Of a stretch of 64,000 bases of DNA, positions 38,701-50,569 are shown piece by piece; the first letter of the stretch is position 1; every line of letters begins with the position of its first letter. Source of the stretch: Mytilus galloprovincialis. Its lineage: Eukaryota; Mollusca; Bivalvia; Mytilida; Mytilidae. The stretch is from NCBI RefSeq assembly GCF_965363235.1, contig NC_134839.1, positions 97,483,743-97,547,742 on the forward strand. Direction: 5' to 3'. The position numbers were made by a program, and so were the translations under genes. The notes beneath the pieces were generated by a model that did no database searches, was not told where the DNA came from, and saw only the letters and a program-made list of their open reading frames with translations.

Positions 38701-41151
38701 TACATTTAAGATGGTGGACAAATCGGACAAATATTTTCAAAGGAATGCCTTTACAGGAGCCGACAATTCAGTTGACATTGATCACAGATGCCTCAGAACT
38801 AGGATGGGGAGCTCATCTAGGAACTTGGCAGACATCAGGAATATGGCCAAAGTCTTATCAACTAAAACATATAAATTGGTTGGATTTGAAGGCTGTACAG
38901 TTAGCTCTTCAAGAAGCTGTACAGATCGTGAAAGACATGAATATTTTGATAAGGTCGGACAATACAACAGTGATAAGTTATATCAACAAGCAGGGCGGAA
39001 CCCATTCGCCAGAACTGTGTTACCTAACTTGGGACCTTTACCAATGGTGTATTCAGAACAAAGTAACTATCCGTGCAGTTCACATTCCGGGAAAGATAAA
39101 TCTACTAGCAGATGCTCTTTCGAGGGGGGAAAATCTTTTCAAGATGACAGAGTGGACACTCAACAATATGATAGTAAATATGATATTTCAGAGACTGGGA
39201 ACTCCAAGTATAGATCTGTTTGCAACAGCTCAGAACAAAAAGTTAGCAGTTTATTGCTCTCCGATGCCAGACATAGCAGCATTTCAAGTAGATGCTCTAA
39301 CTGTAAATTGGAGCGGCATGTATGCATATGCATTTTCTCCTCCAATCCTTGTTCCTCGGATATTACAAAAGATTCGAGAAGAAAAGACAGTTGTTCTTCT
39401 AATACCACCAATGTGGCCAAGACAATCTTGGTATCCTCAGATGTTAGATCTACTGATAGATATTCCAATAAAACTACCACTTCTGCCAGATCTGCTTTCA
39501 CAAATTCACAATCGAATACAAATATTTCATCAGAGTCCAGAAACATTGAATCTTGTGGCATGGAAATTATCAAATTGCGCCATAAGTCAAAAGGATTTTC
39601 TAAAAAAACTGCAGAAATTATGGCAAATGCCAGAAAAGCATCTACTCAAACAGTGTATGATGCAAGACTCAGAATATATGACAGTTGGTGTAAAGAACAA
39701 AATATCAATTCCACTTCTTCAACTATACCAGAAGTAGCAGATTTTTTGTTATATCTTTCTACTGTAAGAAAATGCAAACCACAGACTATTACAGGTTACA
39801 AGTCAGCCATAGCATTGATTCATAATAATGGATTAGAAATTTCAAACAGTTCTGAGTTATCATCATTGATTAAAGGATTATTTAATATGAATCCACCAAT
39901 TCGTCAATTGACCCCAAATTGGAATTTACCTTTAGTTTTATTGATGCTAACAAAACATCCTTTTGAACCTTTAGATTCAATTGAATTAAAGTTTTTAACA
40001 TTCAAAACAGCTTTTCTAGTAGCTATTGCATCAGCCAGTAGAGTTAGTGAAATTCATAGCTTATCATTAGATGATGGACATTTTAGATTTGAAAAAAATG
40101 GAATTAAACTATTACCAAATATGCAGTTTCTTGCAAAAACACAGACTTTGAATAGGCCTTGGGATCCATTATTCATTCCTTCATTTAATTCTTATGCAAC
40201 TGATTCTGAGGATTTGAAACTATGCCCTTGCCGTGCATTAAGGATTTACATAAATAGAACAAAATCTATAAGGAAATCAAACAGACTGTTTGTTACTTAT
40301 CAAAAAACCATCATAAAGAAGCTTCAAAGGATTCTATTGCAAGATGGATTTTTAATACAGTGCGATATGCATATGAAAAAACAGATAAAGACACTTTAAA
40401 AACAGTAAGAGCACATTATACAAGAAGACTCTCTACTTCATGGGCTTTATTTTGTGGTGTATCAGCTGAAGAAATTTTAAAAGCAGCTCACTGGACAGGG
40501 GCGGATGCAGGAATTTTCGAAAGGGGGGGGGGGGTGCTAACCCAGGGCACCCAGGGCAAAGGGGGGGGGGTGCAAAACATATGTCCCGATACAAATGCAT
40601 TGATCGGCAAAAATAAAGGGGGGGTACGCACCCCCGGAACCCCCCCTGGATCCGCCACTGCTGGACATCTGAAACTACTTTCACTTCATTCTATTTGAAG
40701 GATGTTCCAGACCACCAGTCCATTTTTGCCAAGTCAGCAATTTTGGATTCTTTCAAGAGAGGAAGACAGAAATAGGTGAATATTATTTTTTAATTCCTTA
40801 TTTAATTCCTTTCCCACCTCCTTTAGTAGGGCTGCAAATTCTTTTGCAATTAGTTAAGGAGGCAGGTAAGTGGAAATATTGAAGTGAACTAGGATTTTTG
40901 TGGGTAAAATCCTTGTTCATGAAATATCTACACTTACCTGCCTCACCCGTCCTCCTCCCTTCTCGAGGAATTACTTAATATTGGTCTCGAGAAACTGAAG
41001 AGTTACGCAAGGGAGATAACTGGAAGTGTTACCGTATTTATATTAAAAAACTCGACGAACGTATGGGGAAGTAGAGGGAAATTGCAATTAGTTAAGGAGG
41101 CAGGTAAGTGTAAATATTTCATGATCAAGGATTTTACCCACAAAAATCCTA
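35781..41151 (+). mobile_element. DIRS-like (tyrosine-recombinase) retrotransposon fossil
   Basis: About 5.37 kb. Parts in order: left inverted terminal repeat (about 35789-35918); a gag-like frame with Cys/His-rich N-terminus (35992-36990); a further short gag-like stretch to about 37646; reverse transcriptase and RNase H (about 37704-39570, RT box around YLDD, RNase H around ITDASELGWG); a tyrosine recombinase in an overlapping frame (about 39580-40780), as usual for DIRS; an internal complementary region (about 40850-40960) that pairs with both element ends joined; and the right inverted repeat (about 40990-41117). GTT flanks both ends, as expected for recombinase-mediated insertion. It looks nearly whole. 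The clearest interruption is a small DNA transposon in the recombinase region, so it is treated as inactive. Long open frames and well-matched repeats suggest a fairly young copy. Confidence 0.9.
40496..40660. mobile_element. Small MITE nested in the DIRS element, 5-bp target duplication
   Basis: The ends are CAGGGGCGGATGCAG and CTGGATCCGCCACTG, with CTGGA directly on both sides (40491-40495 and 40661-40665). G-runs occur inside. It is the same general family as 34303-34439, which also has a 5-bp duplication. It inserted after the DIRS element. Confidence 0.85.
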
Positions 41152-41285
41152 GTTTTCTATGTTGTGTCATGTGTGCTGTTGTTTGTTTGTCTTTTTTTCA
41201 TTTTTAGCCATGGCGTTGTCAGTTTGTTTTAGATTTATGAGTTTGACTGTCCCTTTGGTATCTTTCGTCACTCTTTTATACTGCC
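41152..41285 (+). repeat. Penelope-type 3' tail, right part
   Basis: TTTTCTATGTTGTGTCATGT, AGCCATGGCGTTGTCAGTTT and GAGTTTGACTGTCCCTTTGG match 54183-54303. The short frames here belong to the tail, not to a gene. Confidence 0.85.
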
Positions 41286-42354
41286 CTTCTAATTCAATTT
41301 TCAGCGTTGAGGGCAGCATATATTAACTACTTCTATTGCAATATGGTATAGACAGGAACAAGAAAACATTAAATGACTGAATATATGTTTGAAAAAAGTA
41401 AAAAAAAAAAAAATTAAAATATCATAAAAAGGGAATAGAAAAGGGTGGTCCATGTCCAAAACGGTCGCTTATAAGCTTTCATACTATTTATATAGGTTAT
41501 ACATTTTATAAATTTAAATATCCTTTTGGTATCTTCTCCCTAGCTCTCCCCACAGAAAGCACATGCTTAAATATATAGAATAAAGCTGTTATTATGTTAT
41601 CGTTGTAGTTCAACAGCTCCATGTCATTGGCCTGTTGTAGTTATCATTCTTTGACTCTCACTCTATCTCGGCATTCAGGACTTTAACCTGGAATAATATA
41701 CAAATATTATCTAACACTTTATAGTCTGACATCGTGACATATCTGTAAAAGAACTAATCCTTTTCAGCTTATTACCACAACAGTACTAGTTATAAAGTGG
41801 CGTAAGGTAAGTATTTTATTTTCAATCAATTAAATTTGAGTTCAGTTCAGTTTTGTTTTTAAATAAATTATTTCTTTGAACATACACATATACATACACA
41901 TATGTATCGCATGTATATACATTAACCATATTGCTAGACTCATTGAATTAGGCAACACGCATTGAAAACTTCAACAAAAAAACTATCTCCTGAAAATACA
42001 GAACACCAATTCAAAACATTCAAAACATATATAGATATTCAACCAAATTTTTCAACTTTCACCACATCTTTCTAAATAAAGGCAACAGTAGTATACCGCT
42101 GTTCGAAACTCATAAATTGATAGAAAAAAAACTAAATCCAGGTTACAAACTAAAACTGAGGGAAATATTGACCCTTATTTTAACTTCACAGAAATCAGGT
42201 ATATCTTGAACCGACTTGTACATGTGTCATCTTATATATACCAATTTACGACCAATGTTAAAAGTCTTGTAATGAAACACGACCGTTCGACAGTCATGGC
42301 CGACATAACTAAAAACGAATATAAATTTGAATTGTTTTACATTGTCTTATCGGG
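41286..42354. other. Non-coding stretch with a bivalve repeat end at about 42075-42200
   Basis: AAAGGCAACAGTAGTATACC GCTGTT near 42080 is the start of a dispersed element. Its reverse appears at 55940-55985 with a hairpin. The rest of the stretch shows nothing recognisable. Confidence 0.4.
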
Positions 42355-42495
42355 CCTTTTATAGCTGACTATGCGGTATGGGCTTTGCTCATTGTTGAAG
42401 GCCGTACGGTGACCTATAGTTGTTAATGTCTGTGTCATTTTGGTCTCTTGTGGACAGTTGTCTCATTGGGAATCATGATCTTCTTTTTGATATTT
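42355..42495 (+). repeat. Bivalve retroelement 3'-tail repeat
   Basis: GCTGACTATGCGGTATGGGC, GAAGGCCGTACGGTGACCTA and GGACAGTTGTCTCATTGGGA match 51995-52140 closely. Confidence 0.7.
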
Positions 42496-42918
42496 ATCTC
42501 ATTGGATTGCTTGTATAGCAGTTATCTCTTTCTTTTTTTGGTTGTTTTATTGTCGTATAATTTGGAACACCTCTTATCTGACTTAGGTCACGGGTGTCAT
42601 TCGGTTTATCGAGAGAAATGATCGTGAAAGAATATCCAACGACGGTCAAGTATTGAGAGACGACCGTGAAAGTTCTAGTAACGGATCGTGAAAGACATTT
42701 AATCGAGAAGACATATGAAAGGTCAGTAAATATTCTAATTTAATTAATTACACAGACACATTTACGACAAAATAAAACTGTCTGTCAAAATGGTTCAACA
42801 TTATGATCAGTATGTGAGAATATCCAGTTTCAAAAGTACATAGTTATTACAAAACGACAAAAGGCAGATTGCTTCTCGACATTTAATTGACATAAAAAAT
42901 GTAAACAAACACGATTTT

Positions 42919-43400
42919 TGTCGAGCCTGCGACTTTTGTCGCAGAAAGCTCGACATAGGGATAGTGATCCGGCGGCGGCGGCGGTGTTAGCTCACTTCTT
43001 AAAAGCTTTATATTTTAGAAGGTGGGAGACCTGGATGCTTCATACTTTGTGTATGGATGCCTCATGTTACAAAGTTTCCGTCAGTCACATGTCCAATGTC
43101 CTTGACCTCATTTTCATGGTTCAGTGACTACTTGAAAAAAAAGTTAAGATTTTTTGTAATGTTAAATACTCTCTTATTATAAGTAATAGGATAACTATAT
43201 TTGCCTGGATAACTGCCTGGCATGGTTCATCTGACCTTGACCTCATTTTCATGGTTCAAAGGTCAATGTTTAGTTTTCTTGGTTTATGTTAAGTTTATGT
43301 GACAGTTGTAATAAAGCTTTATTATTAGGACTATCAATATCAATGATTAGTAAAGGCGAGACATTCCAGTGTGTGCACTCTTGTTTCACAAATACGACTA
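42919..43400 (+). repeat. Dispersed bivalve repeat nested in the transposon, starts with a hairpin
   Basis: It starts TTGTCGAGCCTGCGAC, 4-nt loop, GTCGCAGAAAGCTCGACA, a long imperfect hairpin. A GGCGGCGGCGGCGG run and words such as CCTTGACCTCATTTTCATGG (twice, near 43099 and 43235) follow. It is the same family as the reversed relic at 3220-3640 and decayed pieces at 44330-44930. Confidence 0.6.
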
Positions 43401-43717
43401 GATAAACTACTTTTATCAGAATAAGGGTATTATATTTAAATTAATTAAACGGTTCTCATAGTTATTTTGTATAAATATAATCTGAAACTTGGTAAATAAA
43501 GAACTATTTACACAAAATTGATTTTTTGGATCGTGAAAGATCACGTACCGCATTTTGAAGATCGTGAAAAGGATCGTGAAAGATCTGATGCTACGAAGAC
43601 GTTCAAATTATTCTTCCATTATATGGCAATTGATATTTGTTATTGGTATTGAGAAAGGCTAGATAGGTCAACATCCTCAATAGGTTTAAGCATTTCAAAT
43701 ATTAATATTTTTAGAAA

Positions 43718-44029
43718 ATGAAAAGAAAAAGAAATAACAACTACGGCAATAAGAAAAGATAATGGGTGACAAAACGCCGAAAAAAAAAACAATCCAGTGA
43801 AGTTGAGCAAATGGAAGAGGTTGAAGATGCAGATAACGTTACCGAAGCAACACACGAATATTGTGAAGATGATGGAGAAATTAATGAGATAGTTAAGTTA
43901 TTACCAATTGTTATTAAAGAAATAGCAAGGTTTAGATTCCTACAGTATCTTTTAATGTTGTTCAATCTAATAGCAAATAAGAAATTCGACTTTTCAAATA
44001 TTTGCTTTTTATTGTTTGTGACATTTTAA
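43718..44029 (+). pseudogene. Short charged reading frame inside the 3.3-kb transposon, unknown
   Basis: From an ATG at 43718 the frame gives a Lys/Arg-rich start (MKRKRNNNYGNKKR). It then meets one TAA and continues from 43766 with KRRKKKQ, an acidic stretch (EVEQMEEVEDADN) and a hydrophobic end. A TTTTAG just before the ATG could be a splice acceptor. A nuclear, DNA-associated protein relic is possible. No family is recognised, and chance cannot be excluded. Confidence 0.3.
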
Positions 44030-44099
44030 GGTTTTGGAGTACACCCACAACAATATTAATGCGGTATCCGTTAAAAGAAACCAAGCAGTTCTGATACAT

Positions 44100-44215
44100 T
44101 GGTAAAATTCTACGAAACGTCCACCAGCAAAGTCATCGAACCAGTGGTGTAAATAGTTATCAAATGTACTAGGATTATAATTTAGTACGCCAGACGCGCA
44201 AATACATTAAAATTA
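44100..44215 (+). repeat. Partial copy of the 34.7-35.3 kb repeat unit
   Basis: GAAACGTCCACCAGCAAAGT, GTGTAAATAGTTATCAAATG and GTACGCCAGACGCGC match the family. It lies inside the transposon. Confidence 0.65.
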
Positions 44216-45879
44216 TTATTTGGGCATTTGTGAACATGTTGTTTGTAAAATAGATGGATGATTGTAGGATGAAGCTTTATATTGTCATGTGAAGTACTCA
44301 CTTATCACGAGTTATAGGATACCCACATTTTGTATATTGGATCCTATAAACTACATGTCCGTCAGACAGGATTCACCTGACCCTGAATTTGCCTCATTTC
44401 ATGGATGAAGATTCATTTTAGTGGTCAAGTCCGTATCGAGGATTCGTTAAGCTTTAGGATAACTGTCTGTTGTTATGATTGTAAGGTGTACATTTTCGAC
44501 TTGTGCAAGGTTTCAACTAACATTGAACTCATTATCATGCATCATTCGGCAATGTTTGTTTTATGTTGTTTGGCCTTTTGAATATATACCTGTTACTAAA
44601 GCGACAAGGTGTTTCGTGTATGGTGTACATGTCTGTCTGCATGTTTCCATGACCATGATGACTTCAATTGTGTTTGATTTATTGAATGATAGTAAGATGT
44701 CTATGTCTGGCTGTCGGTCAGGGTTCATATACTTTGACCTTTTGTTCCGAATTAATTGGCTTGAGCATAACTTATACATGTGTCAGTTTCTAAGGTACTG
44801 TAAGGATCGGAACAAATTTATTTGGTGTACGGGATATTTGTAGAGATCTGTATGGCATGGTTTATCTGACCTTGACCTTTTTTATGAAACATTGACAATC
44901 TTAAGCGCCTTTGACACTTCTAGTAAAACCCTTGATATTATAGACGTTCAACAAATATACTATCATAAGTAAAGCAAACAAGACATTACAAAATGTTGGT
45001 TATCGTTCAATTCCAAATTACACATAAAATCTGCTGTTTTTGCTATGATTTTTTTGTTTGACGGATAACATTTTGGTTTAAACGTTGCATATCCATATTA
45101 TTAGCTTACTAGAGTCGGTCTGCCTGAAGTGCACTAGACTGATTCACAGAGCTGAATCTTGCTCACTTATTTAAACACGTTATTAGTTGTTGTTTTTTTT
45201 TAAACTTTCGAGGTAAAGTGTTTAATAGAAAAAAGATAATAGCTGTAATGTTCATCCTTATCAAAATAGTAACAGGCTTCAACCACTTGCAGATTTATCA
45301 AATGGTAAAAAAATACTGATTTCTGATTACTAGTATTAAGTCTGGTCACGCATTTTCTTTCACGATCGAAATAATACGTTGCCTAATGTTTCACGATCAA
45401 GTTTGGTGGAAATTCAACAAATTCAAGGTTTTCATAAACAAATTACCGCTTTTAATGAAAGAACTTACTATAATTTTACTGTACTATCAGATACACCAAA
45501 GATTAAATTTCAAATATATCATGATATTCTGAAATATGACCATTATAGGTACAAAAAGCGTGTTATTTGTAATTAATTTCATAGACACGCATTGCGCCTT
45601 TTGTGTTTTTTCAAAAAGTACTTCATATTTTTTTTTATCTTCTTTCACAGTTATGTCGAGGAAGTTAAACCATTTTGACAGACATATTTTTTTGTTCGGA
45701 TTTGTTCCGCGTTTTGGAAATGAAGCGATTTTTTCAAAGATTTTGAACTAGAATATACATTAAATGTCTTTCACGATCCGTTACCAGAACTTTCGCGATC
45801 GTCTCTCAATACTTGACCGCCGTTGGATATTCTTTCACGATCATTTCTCTCGATAAACCGAATGACACCCGTGTAGGTG

Positions 45880-46640
45880 GCTTTGCGGGATAATAGTCAC
45901 ATGTGTAGTTAACCGAATTTAACATGATGACCTTCATATATTTCGTTTTGTTTTACATATTTATGATTCATCATTGTTTAAAATTAAATTTAAAAAAAAC
46001 ATGATTACATAATTGAACAACAAATTGAGTCATAAATGTCATTTCTACATGACAATTGTTCTTTTTTCTATTTACAAGTATCATGCATTTACTTTCAATC
46101 TTGTCGGAGTCTACTTTTATTTGCAGATTTTGATACAGTTATTTTGTCTATACTTCTTTACAATTTATAAAGAATAATAATCAAAATCAGACAATTGCTT
46201 GTATTGACTAATTTCTGAAATATTTTTCGAAAATTTACATGCTTTGGAAATTATGTATTTCTGTACAGCTTGTTTATATTTATTTTCGAATTCTCTAAGA
46301 TGTTACATTTGAAAAGAAATGTTTAACAAAGAAAAAAAAAATGATAGGATTCTTCACTGAACGGTAGCATTTGTAGAAATTATTCTCCCTGCCGAATTTG
46401 ACAAATAATATCCAAATTAATGTACACCATGCGATCTTTTATTAGGCGATTGAATTATACTTTGGAGTTTAAGAATTGCCAATTAACGTCAACTTATAAA
46501 CAAACAAAAAAGTAAACACTAATCATCCTTGTTTTTTCAGCAGCAAGTTATACTAGTTTACGTAAGACGTGCTGATTTTACGAAATTATTGAAAATTAAC
46601 GAAATTCAATCTACTAATGTGTTCTTTAGCTTTCGATGTT
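45880..46640. other. AT-rich stretch upstream of the DUF1838-like relic
   Basis: No gene or clear repeat was recognised. The last 20 bp hold a splice-acceptor-like TTTTTGTTACAG. Confidence 0.4.
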
Positions 46641-46666
46641 TTTGTTACAGGTTATCCACTGTGAAA

Positions 46667-48383
46667 ATGATACTCGTATTAGTCGTTATCCTGGGAATGG
46701 TTCAAAGGGCTTCCACGTTTTTAATGCAGTCTAATACCAAAACTTCTCCACCATCATCAGTTAAAGATTTCACTAAGGTTATTGGTTCCATAGACAGTAA
46801 CGGAACAGTTGTGACGCATTTTAAATGAAGTATATACGGCAGATTGGACAAAGGGACGCTACAGATGTTGTTTTTATTTGAGGGATATAACATAAACAGA
46901 AAGGTACCATTACCAGACGGAAGTTATCAGTCATTGTCGCGTAAATTTGTAGTATATCGTGATATTCATACCAGAAAAATAAAAACAGTGTTCGAAAACC
47001 CATTCAATAACCTTACAAATGAGGTTTTTCCTGTCGCTAATGATCCCGTTAATGCAAAATTGACTAGAAATGGCGATTACTCATCTTTTTTTTTCATTTC
47101 AAATGAATTAGCAGTGTATGACAATAATTACATCTTAAAGTATCCAAATGTACTGGATCCTAACATATACCCAGTATATTCAGCCGGAAAGATATATGAT
47201 GCCGCAAAGCTGTTTACATATTTCGTTAACATGACCGATATCACCAATGCTTCAAAACTAAATGTTCCAAACACTGTAACATGGTCACGTCATTGTCAAT
47301 TTCTGCCGTGGATGGAAATGGGCCCAACAAAAGGATCTTTATTTTATAGCGCATTATCATAGAAATGTCTGAATGTACTTTCCTGTGTGCCAAAAGACAT
47401 AATTGATATTGTTTCTACAAAGTACAAAACTGTTTTTAAAGGCTCCAAAAAACGTTTGAGGTCCCTAACGAGACGTCGTGGTCCGCTTTTAAAAAGATAA
47501 TTGATAATCGTCGACATAACAAATTACCTGATAAAATTATACCACAAGTAAACGTTTCGGTCAATGTCTCAATTGTTGAACCATATGTAGATAACAAAAT
47601 TTTAAGATGCCTATATCGCTCTACCTTTCGCGTAGATTTTAATGCGTCTGTTTTAACACAAATAAATGGACAACAATCAATACATCTAGACTACTAACAC
47701 AAAGGTTCCTGGTTCGATTCCCGTCTGGGATGAAAATTTCAGGGACTGAATTTTCGGCTCTCCCTTGACACCATTTGCGAGTATGGTCTTGAGGAAACGA
47801 TGATAGTCCGTCGGAAGGGGACGATAAATGGCTGACCCGTGTTAAGAGAGAGCCATATCTCTTGCACGTTAAAGACACCCTTGTAGATTTCGAAAAAGAG
47901 CAGGCTAATGCCGCTACAAGGCAGCACTTGCACCGGCAAAGTCAGGCAAATACTACTACCAGAAGTGCATCATCCAGCGGAGAAGCACAAATACAGATTT
48001 TCACCAACGGAATATTCCTTGACAGCAAAACCAAAATGCCAATTAGTTAATGGTACAATCCTTTAATAAACAAAACTGTCGATGTTCCAATCTTAAATAT
48101 GACGGAAACCTGGAACTTAACAAAGGATACATCATACAGTATCAATATGAAAGACATCGACTCTATTGGACTTTCAGTAGTGTTTGAACAATATGGAAAC
48201 GACAAAACTAACCAAAATTGGTGTGTCTCAGTGACAAATTTTGTATTTCGAGAAGCGGAATTACAGAAAACAAAGTCTAAAGTATTTGGATCATTTCACC
48301 GTTATTCTAATTGGTTTGAGTGGGTGGGAATGGGTAAACAAGATGGTACACTTGTTGTCAAGGCCATTTTTTCAACAGAGTGA
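46667..48383 (+). pseudogene. Decayed secreted protein with DUF1838-like domain(s)
   Basis: The ATG at 46667 starts a signal-peptide-like sequence (MILVLVVILGMVQRAS), 16 bp after an acceptor-like TTACAG. The frame then has TGA at 46826, where DUF1838 proteins have a conserved Trp. It continues with FEGYNINR, LPDGSYQSLSRKF, VYRD, ENPFNN and VANDPVN, which match my memory of that family, up to a TAG at 47360. Further pieces lie in other frames (from 47455 to about 47673, then about 47988-48383 with one TAA at 48048). The last, with LDSKTKMPIS and WYNPLINKTVDVP, resembles a second, diverged domain of the same kind. A SINE sits between the two last pieces. The function of DUF1838 is unknown to me. 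No intact reading is possible. Confidence 0.6.
47674..47987 (+). mobile_element. tRNA-derived SINE inserted in the DUF1838-like relic
   Basis: ACTACTAACACAAAGGTTCC is followed by a full B box, GGTTCGATTCC, then a body with AGAGCCATATCTCTTGCACG, TTAAAGACACCCTTGTAGAT and CTAATGCCGCTACAAGGCAG. The A-box region is degenerate. It shares its head with 11864-11945. No clear poly(A) or target duplication was seen, so ends are approximate. Confidence 0.65.
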
Positions 48384-50569
48384 CTATAATAGTCAAATCT
48401 ATCACTTAAATATAATGGAATGCTTCATTTTGTATATTTGAAATAAAAGTCATAATGCATGCGTTTTCGTGATTGAAGTTATCAATGTATTTTAGTCAGT
48501 ACAAAGTAAACTTTCAATGTAAGACTGACTGACTCGGCCTATTTATATAGATTTGTATCGAAAAAAAAAATAAGCAACCGGAAGTGCAACACCAAGTTCA
48601 GTACCCTATAGCTATTTCATGATCATCAGGCTATAAATATCAAGTTTTTTCAATTTTATGTTTTACTGTGAAAAGAGCTGTTCCAAATCTGCTGATTTTA
48701 AACTGACCGACAAAATAATTTAAGGGGTGTAAGGATTAATGTGAAGACATGGTAAAATCATTGTTTACTGATTAAACAATTATCTAAAGAAAATCGAAAA
48801 TTAATTTCAACAATTTGAAAATACCTGTGAATAAGAAGTAAACAGATACACAGAATTACAACCAAAACTATAAAGCTACGAAGGCGTCATCAAAATCGGT
48901 AATTTAGAAAACAAAGGATTAAACAAAACGAACCCAACCAAAAACTGGTGTTGAACGTACGGTGCTCGAAAAAGGTTCGCATTTCCTGTTTAATAAATCA
49001 ACTTATTTCGTTTGCTAAGTATAAAATCGATCAAACAGAATTTTAAAAAATTTATATGAACTGTAGTGTAGAATATAACATATCATGCCTCAAAATAAGC
49101 GCAAAAAATAATCGAACGCGACGAATGAAATAGAAGGTACAAAATAACATTATATCATTAAAATTCTTTGAAAGAGTTAAACAATGCTGTCAAGTGGTAC
49201 ATGTTTTATCGAGGAAACAAATTTAAGGAAGTACAGTCGAACGAATATCTCATGTCAACTACTTTTACAGGAACCTCTTCAAACCAAAAAACTTTAACCT
49301 GATACAGAATGGACAAACGGACAGATACACAGACCAGAAAGCATTATGTCCTTCCTACCGTAAGCGGAGCATGCCACTTTTAATCTTTTAGATCATCTTT
49401 TATTTCATCGAATTTGCAAAAAATCGATTTAATTTTATATTCAGTGTCAAAATATTACATGCATCTTCAGGACGAAAACAAATAAACACTAATTAGTGTA
49501 TAGCTTAGCGCTGCAAAGTGAGCCACCTGGCGAAAAGTTAAAAAATTGAACTTATATTTAAAACAGATGTAAGAAAAGGACAAAATCTTTGATTTGCATA
49601 TTGTTACTAACAGACTCTCTCAGAGTTGATGTAATAGTTCTTTCCCGACATGAGGGACCCCATTCCTCTGTATCACATATTTTACAGCCGGAAGACATAT
49701 TTCTATACCTTAGTCAATCCTTGATTTTATACCAGATATACATTACTGAATATTTCAAACCAAAACGATTGCATTTTGAATAACATTGAATAACAATAAG
49801 AGTGCATCATAAGTCATTCTAGTATATTCAATTCCATGTTTCGCAATACTTTGAACAACTGAGGAGTACTTTGAATAACATTTAAATCGACATATTTCAA
49901 TGATTGAAATTAATTAGTCTCGTGATTTCTCGACTTCACTGCTTTTTTATTTCACAGGAACTAATGTATTGGAAGTATGTCAAAGAATCTCCTATTTTAA
50001 TACCCTCAGTCATGTAAATTTCGACAGAACTGCGTTTTATTATCACCAGTCGTAAGAATGATTGCAGACGAAATTATGGTTTTCTCAATCTATTTTATTT
50101 GTATTCATAAAAAGCATTGGTTAGGAAAATGACGTGTACAGCAATAGATATAAAATAATCCAAACTGTAATGCCTAAACCTGCGATATAGCATAAATAAG
50201 CCTGTGCAGCGATGGGATAATTTGCCTACGAACTTCACGTTCATTTAATTTTGTCACCTCATATGTCAGTTTGATGTCACAGTATATCACCAGAGATCTT
50301 AAAATCTTGTATCCAAACAATGATGTATGCTACGTTTCAGATTTATATACGAGACGTACAGTTACAAGTTACCATGAATGATGGGATGGAATCATACAGT
50401 CCGTTTTTGTTTAAACAGTGACTTATTTACACTTAAAGTTCAGAAAGTTCTCATCACTCTATGAACAGGCAATTATATTGTATATGCATAGACATTTTAT
50501 CATTTAAACCTTAATGATGACTTTTTCCTGACTACATTTGTTGTTGTTGTTCTTTTGACATAATAAGTA
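48384..50569. other. Intergenic DNA, no gene recognised
   Basis: AT-rich. A GGACAAACGGACAGATACAC stretch near 49310 followed by AAAGCATTATGTCC resembles a common bivalve repeat end. Nothing else is supportable. Confidence 0.4.

Larger units (their letters stand above)
42589..45873. mobile_element. 3.3-kb DNA transposon, 115-bp TIRs, 5-bp target duplication, superfamily unknown
   Basis: The TIRs at 42589-42703 and 45759-45873 differ at about 4 of 115 positions and start CACGGGTGTCATTCGG. TAGGT lies directly outside both ends (42584-42588 and 45874-45878). The motif GATCGTGAAA, with small variants, occurs three times in each TIR. Inside, it occurs three times near 43530-43585 in forward orientation and twice near 45360-45405 in reverse. 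The left half thus carries forward motifs and the right half reverse motifs. No transposase domain is recognisable. One short charged frame lies near 43718-44029, and other repeats sit inside. Non-autonomous or decayed. The CAC start and 5-bp duplication recall Transib, but this is only a suggestion. Confidence 0.85.

Noticed and set aside
36204-39573. Minus-strand and overlapping open frames inside the DIRS element
   Set aside because: They are shadows of its gag-like, RT and recombinase frames. None has independent similarity.
44475-44843. 122-codon plus-strand frame inside the TIR transposon
   Set aside because: The sequence is a decayed dispersed repeat and the translation shows no domain or composition typical of a real protein.
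42589-45873. Polinton or other large virus-like element
   Set aside because: At 3.3 kb it is far too short, the target duplication is 5 bp, and no capsid, polymerase or integrase sequence is visible.
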